Of a DNA stretch of 64,000 nucleotides, positions 10,905-22,021 are shown in pieces. The stretch's first letter is position 1. Each line of letters opens with the position of its first letter. Below the pieces are notes generated by a model. That model ran no database searches, was not told the DNA's origin, and was given only the letters and a program-made list of their open reading frames with translations. Where the stretch lies: positions 25,040,266 through 25,104,265 of the forward strand of contig NC_067478.1 of assembly GCF_947179515.1 (NCBI RefSeq). Direction: 5' to 3'. Both the position numbers and the translations under genes were made by a program. The DNA is from Apodemus sylvaticus (Eukaryota; Chordata; Mammalia; Rodentia; Muridae).

Positions 10905-11278
10905 CTTTCAACCCCTAGGAAGAACAACAATATCAACCAACCAGACCTCCCCCTGCCCCAGAGCTCCTAGGGTCTAAACCACCAAACAAAGAGTATAGAT
11001 GGAGGGAGCTATGGTTCCAGCTCCATATATAGCAGAGGATGGCCTTGTCGGACGTCAGAGAGAGGAGAGGCCCTTGGACCTTGGAAGGCTAGATGCCTGA
11101 GTGTAGGGGAATGGGAGGATGGGGAGGCAGGAGTGGGTGGTGCAGGAGGGTGGGTGTAGGAGCACCCTCATAGATGCAGGGGGAGAGGGGATTCCATAGG
11201 AGTTTTTGAGGATGGGGGAATTGGGAATGGGCATATCATTTGATATGTAAATAAAGTTAATATCCAATAAAATAATAA
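10905..11278 (+). mobile_element. LINE-1 3' end
   Basis: 3' UTR of a mouse-type LINE-1: gcagaggatggccttgtcgg, agaggcccttggacct and a terminal atgtaaataaagttaatatc before a short A-rich end. Severely 5'-truncated, no coding sequence. It ends right next to the leader of the class I provirus and may have removed or displaced its LTR. Confidence 0.75.
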
Positions 11279-11399
11279 TTAACCTGCTATAAGTTGAATC
11301 AAATTTGCTCTTGTTTGATTTTGGGGGGATCACTAACATTTCCCTGTACCACATTTTGGTGAGTTGATTGGGAAGTTCCCCATGACTAACAGGAATGTG

Positions 11400-11405
11400 T
11401 ATCTG
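11400..11405. repeat. Target-site duplication, left (TATCTG)
   Basis: TATCTG immediately left of the class II provirus; the identical hexamer is at 15202-15207. Confidence 0.9.
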
Positions 11406-11830
11406 TGTAGGGTTCCATAGCTGCCTGCAGCTATTACGAAGTGGATTTCTGGAACAGAAGCTGAGGAATAAATAGGGAAGAGGGGCGAAAAGAAGTATGG
11501 CTAAGACAATATTCACTGATCAAAGCCAGAAACTTTAATGGCGCCAGACTTTTTAACAGTTTGGGCAAACCCTTCCCCCCAGACTCCAGGCTGAGTTCCG
11601 GTGGAAGTTGTCTAGCTTCTCTTGGAGGTCTTCGTCTTGACTGCTCCTGTAGCTGGGTGGGCCACCTGCTTAATTCAGGAATTCTTAGACCTGGAGGAAC
11701 AATGAACTTAACCTTTACTTCGAGCACTCGGCCCTAGGTGGAGCAGGATCCTGGCTATCTGGGAGAAGTTAACCTTGACCAAAGTCAAACTCTGACCACG
11801 TGCATGACTGCCCCAATATGGCTCTGTCCA
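11406..11830 (-). repeat. 3' LTR of the class II provirus
   Basis: 425 bp. On the minus strand it runs from TGGACAGAGCC to GGAACCCTACA. Contains an E-box CACGTG near 11797. Its partner at 14777-15201 has the same length and only five differences. Confidence 0.9.
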
Positions 11831-11833
11831 TGT

Positions 11834-11848
11834 CCTCCCTTTTTTTAT
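11834..11848 (-). other. Polypurine tract
   Basis: Minus-strand AAAAAAAGGGAGG directly before the 3' LTR, where plus-strand DNA priming takes place in retroelements. Confidence 0.7.
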
Positions 11849-14755
11849 TAATTAGAACACGAGGAGGTAGAAAACAAGTGGATAAATATCCTTCATAAGA
11901 AGGCGGGCCTTAACCAGGAGGGGAAGCATTGACCGTAATTCCTCTTAAATTGTATAACGTCTTTTTCAGAGGAGGGGTAATAGGCTCCCTTATTATTTTA
12001 AGGACAGCCTCTCGACGTTAACCCCTATGTAATTAGGTGTACTTCCTGGGGACTCAGAAGCAGAAATTCACCTCCCCATGTGGTGCTTTGCCTCGCACGT
12101 CTCACTGGTACCCATGTTTGTTCTTAAACAAACACACATAGATCTGAGTTCTATGTGGCTCCCTCTTTGGAGATCCACTTGTGTAAGTTTTGAAGCCAGG
12201 GGGGGTCTGCAAGTGTCTTTAACAGACATGTAATCTCTCCATCCAGGTGAGCCTGGGTGGAGACAGCCAGTCTGCTTAACAAACAAGGTCAAGAGTTAAA
12301 GGTGGAATAGGATTAACTTGTCTCTGAAGTATCTAATTCAGTTGTAAATTAACAACTTTAAGGACCCAAAGCTTGGCCTCTGGGGTGGGAGAAGTAGCCT
12401 TGTGTATCAAGAGATATGCTGTTAGTTCTCAGGAAAAGTGGAGACTATATGTTAAATTAACACAGCTGGCTGAAGATTGTTAGCCATCTTCAAAATTGGA
12501 ATCTTCAATATTGGAATTATTTCTAGACCAGTCTATGGTTGAGTCAGCTGAACACAATAAGGAGAAGAGTCATTTTAACTCTTCTTTAGATTAATTTTTC
12601 CTAAGTTAGCTTAACAGTCTCTATGTTCTGTCCCACAAAGTCTAAAAGCTTGAAGCTAGGCAACTTATCTAACCTGGGACATTTGACAATTGAGGTAAGT
12701 CAAGAACATATACCCAATATAGCTCTTATGTTACCATGGTCTGGGCATTCAGCAAGCACACAGTCAGCATATCTTCTGTAGCATTCTGTGGAAAAAAACA
12801 TAGGGGACATGCCTTCCCCAATATTAAATCAGGATCATGGCATATGTCAATATGTGAATTCCTTTATTTCACCTAGACATCAATATGCTTAATTACAAGA
12901 TGTCATATACATTTAGCAAGGAGTTTCTAGGCATCCAAATTTTAAAATTTTCTTAAAAACATGTAAGCATAATATAAATGATATGCACAGGGACATGATT
13001 TCCCCTCTCTTCTCTCTTCCAAGAAGATATTGTTTTATTAATTTAAGTTGGAACACAAAGTATAACCCATAACATAGGCAATAACTATGTAATTATATAA
13101 AATAAACATAGCATTTTTAGTTGCTTTTTCTGTTAGAGCAGTTGCAACTAGACAGCCTAAAAATGAATCATTAGTCACATGCACATATTTTTTAATCTTC
13201 TAAATTAGAAATATGAATATCATTTATCTGTAATAACTAAGTCCTCTAGGATTAACACCATTACGTGGTAGAGGTAGAAATTGAGGACATCAAGAACAAA
13301 TCTTTATAATTTGATGTGTACAAAATATAAAATTATTTCAAATACCTAAAGGACAGTCATTTAGAGAACATATCCTTTGTTCTTAGAAATTTGAATCACA
13401 TTTGTATAAACTGTAAAAATTAAGAATTAGCAGTATTAAAAATGGACCAATTTTAAGCAATCTATTTTCTTTAAAATCAATGGCAAACACATATTCAAGC
13501 ACAAGGTTTGTCTGCCAGTTCTCATGTTCAAGTGTATGACAGTGTAACTTATTAAAGAGACATTATTTTAAATCTTAATCTTCATTAAGTCTAATCTCCA
13601 GGCCAAGATTCACATGAAACACCATGTCAATTTAGGAGCATCTTAAAGGCCTGTATTTCCTGGATTGCGTCATGTCACGTGTTGTTTAAAAATGGCGACT
13701 ACCCTAAACTACCAGCTTTAACCGTCATGTCACGTGTTGTTTAAAAATGGTGACTACCCTAAACTACCAGCTTTAACCTAACTTTTGTTAATAACATTAT
13801 ACCTTTTAAATCATGTCTAGTGACTTAAGCCAATACTCTATAGTCAAGACATGTAAAATATACCTTTAAATCTAATTATAAACAAGAACAAAGCATGAGT
13901 TGCGTTAGGCCACGTGTAGCTAGTTAAGATGGCTCCAACACTGAATCACCAGTTTTAAACTAACCTTTTCTTAATAACACTATACCTTTTACATAATAAC
14001 CAATTAATTTATAACTCTTTAGTCAAGACATGTAAAGCCTTATACCATTAAAACCAATTAGAAACAAGTATAAAGCGACTACATGAATTTCACAAGCCAA
14101 ACCAAGGTTTTCCCAAATTTTGAGGCTTCTGGGCTTTTAAAAGCGGCTTTTTCCCCAGCCATGCTTGCCTCTTGGGTGAGTGAGCTGCGCTGCTGCGGCG
14201 CGGCTTTAAATCAATCCCCACACAAACTGTGGCTGGCTCAAGAGGTTACCAGCAGATGAAATCCTTACCAATTTTTCTTTTTAACATGAAACAGTCATTC
14301 ACACAAAAACACAGAGAGGACATAAACATACACATAGACAAACAGTCGGTGCACCGGGACAAACACGGAAAGATACACAGAAAGTTAAGCCCGCTTGTTA
14401 AGCAATTGCATCCATTTTCCTCTTTAAACAGCTCTTAGAGGCTGTGGACATATGCCTATTTTTAAAACGCCTTTCTTTTTCGCCTAAATCAGCTCTTACG
14501 AGCTTTGGGCAAATGCCTACCAAATTTCTTCCCCATATTTCCCTATCTTTTCAACCCAAGCGGCCACTGTGCCGGGTCAACACAGTTCACTTGCAAAACC
14601 TGTATCCCTCTGCACTCACAACAATAGAAAAAATTTTTCACTAGCGCTAGTTTTTGACCTCTATGTTGCTTACCGTGCGGATACCATTCCTTATCACCTT
14701 TTCTGCGAAGCTTCGCTCGATAGGGTTACCTCAGGAAATTCTCCCGTACCAGGTT
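11849..14755 (-). other. Non-coding interior of the class II provirus
   Basis: About 2.9 kb, A/T-rich in its middle, with no protein-coding similarity. Scattered frames of 60-75 codons are no more than chance. The part nearest the 5' LTR is less A/T-rich. This is the normal look of a non-autonomous ERV interior. Confidence 0.7.
13669..13778. repeat. 55-bp tandem duplication with E-boxes
   Basis: Two adjacent 55-bp copies starting gtcatgtcacgtgttg, differing at one position (ggcgact versus ggtgact). Each contains CACGTG (13676 and 13731). A more diverged third relative with CACGTG is at 13911. Confidence 0.9.
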
Positions 14756-14773
14756 GCCCCACGTTGGGCGCCA
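14756..14773 (-). other. Primer binding site, tRNA-Lys type
   Basis: Minus strand reads TGGCGCCCAACGTGGGGC, three bases after the CA end of the 5' LTR. This is the complement of the 3' end of tRNA-Lys(CUU), the primer used by several class II retroviruses and ERVs. Confidence 0.85.
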
Positions 14774-14776
14774 ATA

Positions 14777-15201
14777 TGTAGGGTTCCATAGCTGCCTGCA
14801 GCTATTACGAAGTGGGTTTCTGGAACAGAAGCTGAGGAATAAATAGGGAAGAGGGGCGAAAAGAAGTATGGCTAAGACAATATTCACTGATCAAAGCCAG
14901 AAACTTTAATGGCGCCAGACCTTTTAACAGTTTGGGCAAACCCTTCCCCCCAGACTCCAGGCTGAGTTCCGGTGGAAGTTGTCTAGCTTCTCTTGGGGGT
15001 CTTCGTCTTGACTGCTCCTGTAGCTGGGTGGGTCACCTGCTTAATTCAGGAATTCTTAGACCTGGAGGAACAATGAACTTAACCTTTACTTCGAGCACTC
15101 GGCCCTAGGTGGAGCAGGATCCTGGCTATCTGGGAGAAGTTAACCTTGACCAAAGTCAAACTCTGACCACGTGCATGACTGCCCCAATATGGCTCTGTAC
15201 A
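14777..15201 (-). repeat. 5' LTR of the class II provirus
   Basis: 425-bp partner of the 11406-11830 LTR, running TGTACAGAGCC to GGAACCCTACA on the minus strand. Confidence 0.9.
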
Positions 15202-15207
15202 TATCTG
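15202..15207. repeat. Target-site duplication, right (TATCTG)
   Basis: Second copy of TATCTG. Removing the provirus and one copy rejoins the leader of the class I element without a gap. Confidence 0.9.
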
Positions 15208-16338
15208 GAGGATCTTGAAGCCAGCAGAACTAGATCAAGTACTTGTGGTTTTACTTTTGTAATAATGTTTTTAACCTCCTGCTTCTTGGCTGTCTGAGAG
15301 CTGAATTTGAGCTTTCTTCGTGAGATTTGCTGAGTGGAATGGAAGCAAGCTTGTGTAGAGGTAAATTTGGTAACTCTTCTAGCTATGCTGAGATGATCTG
15401 TTTGTGTGGAACCTGGTGCCCTGCGTTGCTATGGTAGTTCTTCTGGGTTTGAGCCCTGCTTAGGAATTTGACTGTCAGAAGTTTTCTATGAGGTCTGAGC
15501 AGGTGAGTGCTTGCACCTTGGCTCAAAAGCTTGTGATTTGTGTGTTGGCTATCTTGTCTGAATGTTAGAACCTTTTGAGAGGTCTACAAAGCATAAGGAA
15601 AACTTGTGTAAAGATAAATGACTTATGTTACCATGGTGATTTTTCCAGATCTGAGTAAATATTTGTGCATTACTGAGGGTTGTCATGTGTGTATGAATGC
15701 CACCTTTTGGTTGGTTCTTGTTACTGAGGGCTGTATCTTTTTATGGATTTGGTAGGTTTTTATTTCTGGTTGTGCCTTTTTCTGTTCATTGATTCTAAAT
15801 AATACCACATCCTTATGGGAATTTGTTTCTGGGGTTAGGACAGACATGTCTGGGAACTGTGGCCATGGTGGATTCAGGACATGTCCTGAGCCTTTTTTAT
15901 TTATTTATTTTTTTGGGTGGGCATGGGCTCAGAAAGCAGAGGCATCCATCTTTCTGGGAATAAAGACTTGATTTTGTTTCTGTGGTTGGTTAGTGGTTAG
16001 GACAGATGTATCTGGAAGCTGTGGTTAAGGCAGGGCCAGGAGACATCCTGAGTCTTAGTCTGAGGTGAGCGTGGGATAAAGAGAGATACCCACCAATCTG
16101 GGTCTTTTCATGTGGGTGTGCACCAGTTTCTGGTTATTTCTTATTTCTGCCTGATGGAGAGAGCAGGTGAATTTGCGTTTTGGATGTTACAGTGAGGTCT
16201 TTTTCATGAGTATTATTTTCTGCTTATTTCTTGTCTCTACTTGGTAGAGAAGGAAGGCTACATTTGCTTTTCTCAAATTCTATTTGTGTTGTTGTTGTTG
16301 TTTTTTTGTTACAAATTGACTTTGACAGACATATTAAC
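15208..16338 (+). other. 5' leader region of the class I provirus
   Basis: Non-coding, G/T-rich sequence between the insertion site of the class II provirus and the first gag-like frame. No LTR, tRNA-like or splice element can be called with confidence. Confidence 0.4.
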
Positions 16339-17255
16339 ATGGAACAGACACCTCCAAGCCATTTGGAATTGCTTCTCAGTGACTTGAAGTATTTTAAAAG
16401 AATTAGGGAGAATCTCTTGCTCATTATTAAGAAAGATTAATTAACCACATTCTGCAGGTAAGAATGCCCCCCAGAAAGGTCCTCTGATTTGAAATTGGTC
16501 CAGGGGATTGGAAAGGTCATTTTTCAGCCCATGTCTGTCCATCCTGACCAAATAACTTATGTGGTGGTTTGTTGAGATCCCATGGAGGACATACCTTCTT
16601 GGCTTAAACCTTTTCTACCCAGACAATGAACAGAAGTTCTTATTTTGTCACCAGGAATTCCTAGGATACTAAGGAAAAGATACTAAATCAACCATCCCCT
16701 TCTGCAACACCACTCTGGTGCTCCAAGGAGGGACAGTGGAAGATGTTATTTTTCCACCCCCACCTTACTTAACCCTTCAAGTCAAACAGCAGCCACCAGC
16801 TGCAACTGGGCAGCATGCAGCCCCATCAAGGCAGTGGGAGGGACCTCTGATGCAGGGACTTGGAGCCAACAGAGATGCCCCCTGTGTCACAGTCTTTCAT
16901 CCTGCTCTTGTGTGTAGCTAGGCCAGCTGATGACCAAGGGAATCATCTGTCTCACTACTTGTCCTTTGTCACCGGTGACCTTTATAGCTGGAGAACTCAG
17001 CATTCTCCCTTTTCAGACAACCTTAGAGATCTAATAAATCCCTTAGAAACTGTCCTCTTCACTCACCAGTCCACTTGGGATGATTGTCAACAACGTTTTC
17101 AGGTCTTCCTCACTGCAGAGGAGAAGGAAAGGATCCAGAATGAAACTAGTGGGCTGATTCATGGCCCCACAGGGGAGCCTATTAGTAATCAAGAAACTCT
17201 TGATACTTGCTTCTGCCTAACTAGTCCATTCTGGGATTATAATACTAGAAGGTAA
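16339..17255 (+). pseudogene. gag remnant (matrix start, PPPPY, capsid)
   Basis: Starts at an ATG with a short matrix-like frame (MEQTPPSHLELL, 16339), which is closed by a stop at 16440. A separate frame holds a PPPPY late-domain motif (16754-16768), the motif that recruits the budding machinery in gammaretroviral Gag. From about 16930 to 17255 a third stretch contains THQSTWDDCQQ, which resembles the gammaretroviral capsid. The frames do not connect, so no Gag protein can be made from this locus as it stands. Confidence 0.6.
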
Positions 17256-17840
17256 GAAGAGATTCTTGGTATACCATTAGACTCTGCTGTTAGGTCTCAT
17301 GGCAGCTGCAAGATGGTCAACAATTTTTGTCTAGAGCATAGGGCATTCGGCAGGGAGAAAATAAATGCCCTGCAGTATTTTTAGAAAAGTGTTGTGGAGA
17401 CATTTTGACAATACCGCCCCATGGACCCTGAATCACCAGAAGCAAAGGCAATAGTTGGTCTATCTTTTATTAACTAGGCAGCCCCAGATATTTAGAAACA
17501 GCCCCAGCAGATTGAGAGGTTAGGAGAAAGGAATCTGAGAGACTTAGTAGTAGTGGCAGAGAGTACATAATAGAGGAGAGATTACAGAGAAGAAGCAGAA
17601 GAGAGAACAGAAGCAGCAGACTCAACATTGGCCAAACATCCTATTGGCAGCCAAGAACAAAGAAGAAGACCCTAAGAGATGCTTAAAAGAGAGAAGAAGG
17701 AGATGGGGGGGTCATAAAGATGAAAAGTGCTTCCTCACCAAGCACAAGGGTAACCCTCAAAGTAAAAGGGAAACCCATGAGGTTTTTTTTTTTTTTGTTG
17801 ATAATGAAGTTCAACATTCTGTCTTGTTAAGTGTAAGATA
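17256..17840 (+). pseudogene. Nucleocapsid and protease traces
   Basis: A long Glu/Arg/Lys-rich stretch (about 17560-17720) looks like the charged end of capsid, followed by KCFLTKHKGN in the place of a zinc knuckle with its cysteines mostly lost. At about 17780-17830 VDNEVQHSVL occupies the position of the retroviral aspartic protease active site, with the catalytic triplet changed. Multiple stops. Confidence 0.45.
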
Positions 17841-18189
17841 AAGTTTCTTCATCTGTTTATACATGACTTCCTGGTGGGAACATAAAAACAACCACAGAAA
17901 GCTATGACCTCTTAGAGGCCTTGAAAATTTCAGACTATTGTGCCTACAGTAAGAAGGCCTTACTCTGCCAACTAAAGGTGACCTCCCTAGACCCACAGGT
18001 GCAAACTCAGACTCATGGCCTTGTCATCAGCCAATGGTCAATATGTCACTAATTAGGATATACTGGCCCCCACCTTCTTTACACATCAGTGTAGCAACGA
18101 CCTGTTGGTTAAAGTTGGTGCCAGATGACTCATTACCAGCCTCTCTTCTTGAATGCCTCCATGATTCTTTTTCAGCTGCCTTGCAGCCT
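17841..18189 (+). other. Provirus interior, unassigned
   Basis: Lies where reverse transcriptase should be, but I see no polymerase motif and the stretch is far too short; most of the reverse transcriptase region has been lost. Confidence 0.4.
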
Positions 18190-18500
18190 GACCCTGACCT
18201 TGATTGAAGGGCCTCTACATGACCACTCATATGTATGTAGAGGTGTCATGGTTCCCCAGTGGCAACAGCCACATTTGGGATATACTGGAGCAGTGGTCAT
18301 CTCAAATAATGAGATCATATGAACAGAGCCACTCCTGGCAGGAATGTCAGCCTAGAAAACTGAACTGGCAGTTCTGACCAAGGCATTAGAGCTGAGAAGA
18401 CAAGAGACACAGATAACCAGTATGCCTTTGCTACCGCTCATATCAGTGGGGCTACTTATACAGAGAGAGGCCTTCTGATGACAGAAGGAAGGACTAAACT
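18190..18500 (+). pseudogene. RNase H remnant of pol
   Basis: HLGYTGAVVISNNEII followed, after a stop, by DNQYAFATAHISGATY resembles the end of the gammaretroviral RNase H domain. Interrupted by stops and frame changes. Confidence 0.5.
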
Positions 18501-18557
18501 TCATCCCAGAGAGCAACAAGATAGACAAGTAGGTGCCCCTAAAAATTGGGCCCCTCA

Positions 18558-18743
18558 TATTTTTTTTTATTCCATATATTCTTTATTTACATTTCAAATG
18601 ATTTCCCCTTTCCTGGATCCCCTCTCCCCGAAAGTCCCATAAGCCCTCTTCCCTCCCCCTGTTCCCCTATCCACCCCTTCCCACTTCCCTGTTCTGGTAT
18701 TCCCCTACACAGCTGCACTGAGCCTTTCCAGAACCAGGGGCCT
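18558..18743 (-). mobile_element. LINE-1 3' UTR fragment with target duplication
   Basis: Reverse LINE-1 3' end (poly-T, then ttctttatttacatttcaaa and C/T-rich 3' UTR). Flanked by cctcatatttt at 18553 and 18744, an 11-bp target duplication. It interrupts the pol region of the class I provirus. Confidence 0.8.
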
Positions 18744-18754
18744 CCTCATATTTT

Positions 18755-19157
18755 GATTCCTCAAGATCCAGGAGTTCCCATACTCTGTGACCAGACAGAA
18801 GATGTGATCTGGCCCATATCTCAGCGCTATAAGAGATGACCAAGGACAGCTGACTACAAACTAATTGTACCAGAGAAGATGTCCTAAGCATGCTGATAAA
18901 GATCCATTGTTTTTCATACCTGGGACCCTGGAAAATGCAGGACTTAGTCCTACAGTCACACATTAGAATAATACATACCAATTTGAAAATAGCTGAAATT
19001 GTTACAAATTGTAAGGCCTGTCAATTGACTAAGGTGGTTGCCAATGAGAAGAACCCCAGAGCACCAAGCCAGGAGTCTATCAGGAAATGGACTTCACAGA
19101 TACAAATATTTGCTAGTCTTTATATATACCTTGTCAGGATTGACTGAGAACCAATCA
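18755..19157 (+). pseudogene. Integrase N-terminal remnant of pol
   Basis: TNCKACQLTKV gives the Cys pair of an HHCC zinc-binding domain, followed by RKWTSQIQ where the catalytic core would begin. The catalytic DDE core is absent and the reading frame ends at 19147. Confidence 0.5.
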
Positions 19158-19204
19158 CTTGTCCTGTGCCTCTTTGTTGAAAACTTTAGCCTTTCCTACT
19201 AAAT

Positions 19205-20194
19205 GCCATTTTATAAAACATTATGTAGTGTCCTATGTTTGCTATATTTCCCTATAGTAGTTTTATTAGGTGGATAGTATGAATTCTGTAAAAGAAGAGG
19301 GAGAAGGAAAAGAGAAATACAAATTCATTCTTCCATCTCTCTTTTGCTGTAACTTTACTTATTTCAGTGCCTATATCAATGATGGGTTTTAAACGCTTTA
19401 ACCTCTCTTTTAGCCCAGCACGAACCAGAAGTAGTGGAAAAGACAGGATACTGGGGAGGTGGACATGTTCAGAAATGGTTCCGTGGGGCAACTGCAATCT
19501 CTGTTGCTTGGAAATTGGCAGTTGAGTTCACAGGTTGGTCACAGCAGTTTGATCCACCGGCAAACACTTCTCAGGCATTCCATCATTCCAGTTTGGAAGA
19601 TAGAAGACAGGATGGCAGCAGGTAGGAGGACCTAGCAGGGACAGCCAGGCAGGTGGGATTTGGACCAGCAGGGATATCAGGAGCTCTGCCTCTCGTGACA
19701 CAGCAAAGATTGGGGAAGAGGAGAGACCAACAAATGTGTTGCTATGTAATCACACCAAGTTCAAACTCTTTCAATGTCTGCCCAGTCATTTTTCTACTCC
19801 CTCAAAATGTCATGTGTCTGCCGGGGGTCTTACCTTAAGCCCAAGTCCTGCCTTGCTTCAGAAGGTGAATCTGTCTCAGCTGACATCACTCTTCCAATCA
19901 GCCTGAGTCTGTGGAAGTGGCAAGGAACTGCAGCACCCCACCAGAAGTCTTTTGGTGTGTTTCTCTCTAATGTGTCACAATTAATTGAACTCAACTATTG
20001 AATTAAGGCAGAGCGATACATGTTTGTAGTTAGTGAAAAATCCATCATCATGTGTCCTTCTATCTGCTTGCTTTCGCAGAATATCCTTTCTCTTCTGTCT
20101 GCTTCAGGGAAAAGTTCCTTCACCAGTCTGCCTTAGCAACACCTGTTCAACAAAACTGAATTTCCAAACATCCCTTCAGTCTCTCCTTTTCCAT

Positions 20195-20230
<36 letters not shown>

Positions 20231-21382
20231 TTACAGGACAGGATTTCTTTGTACAGGGCATTGGTTCTTATGCAACTACATCTGTAGTCCAGGCTGGCTG
20301 AACTTAGAGATCTGCCTGCCTGTGCTCCCCAAGTGCTGAGACCAAAGACATATGCACCACTGCCAGCCCAAAACCCATTCTTTCTGCCCCTACACTGTGT
20401 CTGCTTCAACTTCAGCTGACAGACCTTGGTGCTTCTGTGTTATTTTTATATTGTGCACTTATAAGCGGTTCACAATGGTGTATTAGAGATAAACCCCTTA
20501 AGAATACAAAATTATTGCATAGGCTTAAACTTTACAAGTAAAAATTAGTTTCCATACACGAAAAGGCACACTCTATAGTGACTGAACTTTTCATATAAGC
20601 TTGGTTTTCAGAAGATACTTTATTGTCAAGCTGAAAGTATAAAAGCCTACGAAACAGTAAATTAACCACCTTCCACGAGTCTAATGCTAAAGTAAGTATG
20701 AGACCTTCAGTTAAAAAGAGAGGTCCGTCCAGTTCTGGCTGAAAACAGCTGGTGAAAAGCTTCATCAAGTCTCACTCACAGAAGACGGAGAAGTGAAGTA
20801 CATTCCAGTAGGTGAAGGGATGGCTGAGAAGAACTATGTAAGCATCATGCATTCAGGGATCTAATAACAATCTGCTAATATGGTATATGTTAGTTTTGCA
20901 AAGAGCAGCTCAGACTGACAAGGATAAGTCTTCATTCAGTCATGGATGGACACTGGCAGCAAAACCAACGGTTTCTTGTTTCCAGAGAGAATAGACGTTC
21001 TTAGGGTTCTTACCTGGAACTGGCAACACACATGAGGGGAACATGGGAGGTTGTGAGAAAAAAATCTCAAGTTTGAAAATACATCTTCTGGTTGGTGTTC
21101 AAAGATAGATTCTTTTAAATTTCTAAGGTGTGGCAAGATGTCACCCTGCTTCCTGAAGTGTGTATGTTCTGTCTGTAGTGTATAGCAAACAGCACAGTTT
21201 GCACACAGGCTAAACATTATCTTGTTAGGTATAAAGAAGAACTGCGGGATTCCCAGTAAGAGTCCCAGGCGCCCTGTGTTTCTGGAGCAGTCCATTTCTC
21301 CTCAAAGAGTAGGCGCTTCCTGGCCTTGCATGGAGGGCGAGTAGGTCTCACAGGACTCAGCGGGCACTGTTGTTGGTGGCTT
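19205..21382. repeat. Old diverged Prr23 unit remnant
   Basis: Starts abruptly with sequence matching the unit flank (tagtgtcctatg..., compare 4727) and continues through equivalents of the 5.0-5.7 kb flank, a degenerate B1-like segment (20240-20375), the 3' flank of the gene and the last codons of the gene. It has many substitutions against all other copies, lacks the unit B1 at 527/6216, and has gained an ATTT microsatellite (20195-20230). Confidence 0.75.
21297..21382 (-). pseudogene. Prr23 3'-end fragment (copy C)
   Basis: Encodes only the last residues (SHQQQCPLSPVRPTRPP then KARKRLLFEEK), after which the usual stop is changed to TGG. The rest of the gene and its promoter are gone: position 21381 joins gene sequence directly to unit flank (tatcaaagcgaaac) that normally lies about 1.16 kb further on. 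Not a functional gene. Confidence 0.8.
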
Positions 21383-21880
21383 TATCAAAGCGAAACAACA
21401 CTTGTTCCTTGCAGGTCAGGCTTGCTACTTAAGGACAGAAACTAAAATCGTTTTAGGTTCCTATTTTTCTATTAGAAAAATGACCTCAAAGTTGTGTTAT
21501 AATGAAGTACATAATTGATCTGAGACAACCTATCGATGAGTGAATATTCGCCTAGCATGCTGGGGGGCATTGGATTTGATCTCCAGAAACAAATCAAAAA
21601 AGTATTCCTGTGAGTACTGTAGAACTTCCCTAACCCCAGCGTTTGAGAGACAGTCACAGCAAGATTATGAGTTCAAGGCCAGTTGGGTACATGGTGACAA
21701 CTAGACTGGTCTTGGTGTGTGGTGAGCTCAAGGCTAGCCTGGACTGACTGAATTATGCCTGAGAAAGTTAGTTCATCCTTACGAGCCATTACAAGTGGGG
21801 AAAAATAGTTTCAATGTTAGATGCTTTGTTTCTGTTGGATATTATAATGAAGGACAGATCTGTTGATTGATTTATTTACT

Positions 21881-22021
21881 TTTTTCCCAGACAGGGTTTC
21901 TCTGTGTAGTCCTGTCTGTCCTGGAACTCACTCTGTAGACCAGGCTGGCCTCGAACTCAGAAATCCCTGTGCCACTGGCTCCCAAGTGCTGGGATTAAAG
22001 GTGTGAGCCACCACTGCCCTA
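21881..22021 (-). mobile_element. B1 SINE
   Basis: Array copy of the B1 at 3105. Confidence 0.88.

Larger units (their letters stand above)
11406..15201 (-). mobile_element. Non-autonomous class II (ERVK-like) provirus
   Basis: Complete element in minus orientation: two 425-bp LTRs beginning TG and ending CA, a perfect 18-nt primer binding site matching tRNA-Lys, a polypurine tract next to the 3' LTR, and a 6-bp TATCTG target duplication, as expected for class II elements. The 2.9-kb interior has no frame of useful length and no gag, pro, pol or env similarity that I can see, so it would depend on proteins supplied by another element. The interior holds a 55-bp tandem duplication (13669-13778). 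The LTRs differ at 5 of 425 positions by eye. Subfamily not assigned. Confidence 0.88.
11317..19204 (+). mobile_element. Decayed class I (gammaretrovirus-like) provirus
   Basis: Plus-strand remnant recognised by order of parts: a degenerate leader (ttttggggggatcact then tttggtgagttgattggga), gag with a PPPPY late-domain motif, a capsid block, charged nucleocapsid and protease traces, an RNase H trace and an integrase N-terminal trace. Most of reverse transcriptase, the rest of integrase, env and both LTRs are missing or unrecognisable. All frames are interrupted by stops. It was split later by the class II provirus (11406-15201) and by a LINE-1 (18558-18743). The right edge is abrupt, giving way to diverged Prr23-unit flank near 19205. 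Confidence 0.65.

Noticed and set aside
16860..17255. Capsid-like frame as a possibly functional domesticated gag
   Set aside because: It has no ATG start of its own, is cut off from the matrix part by stops and is only about 130 codons long; decay explains it better.
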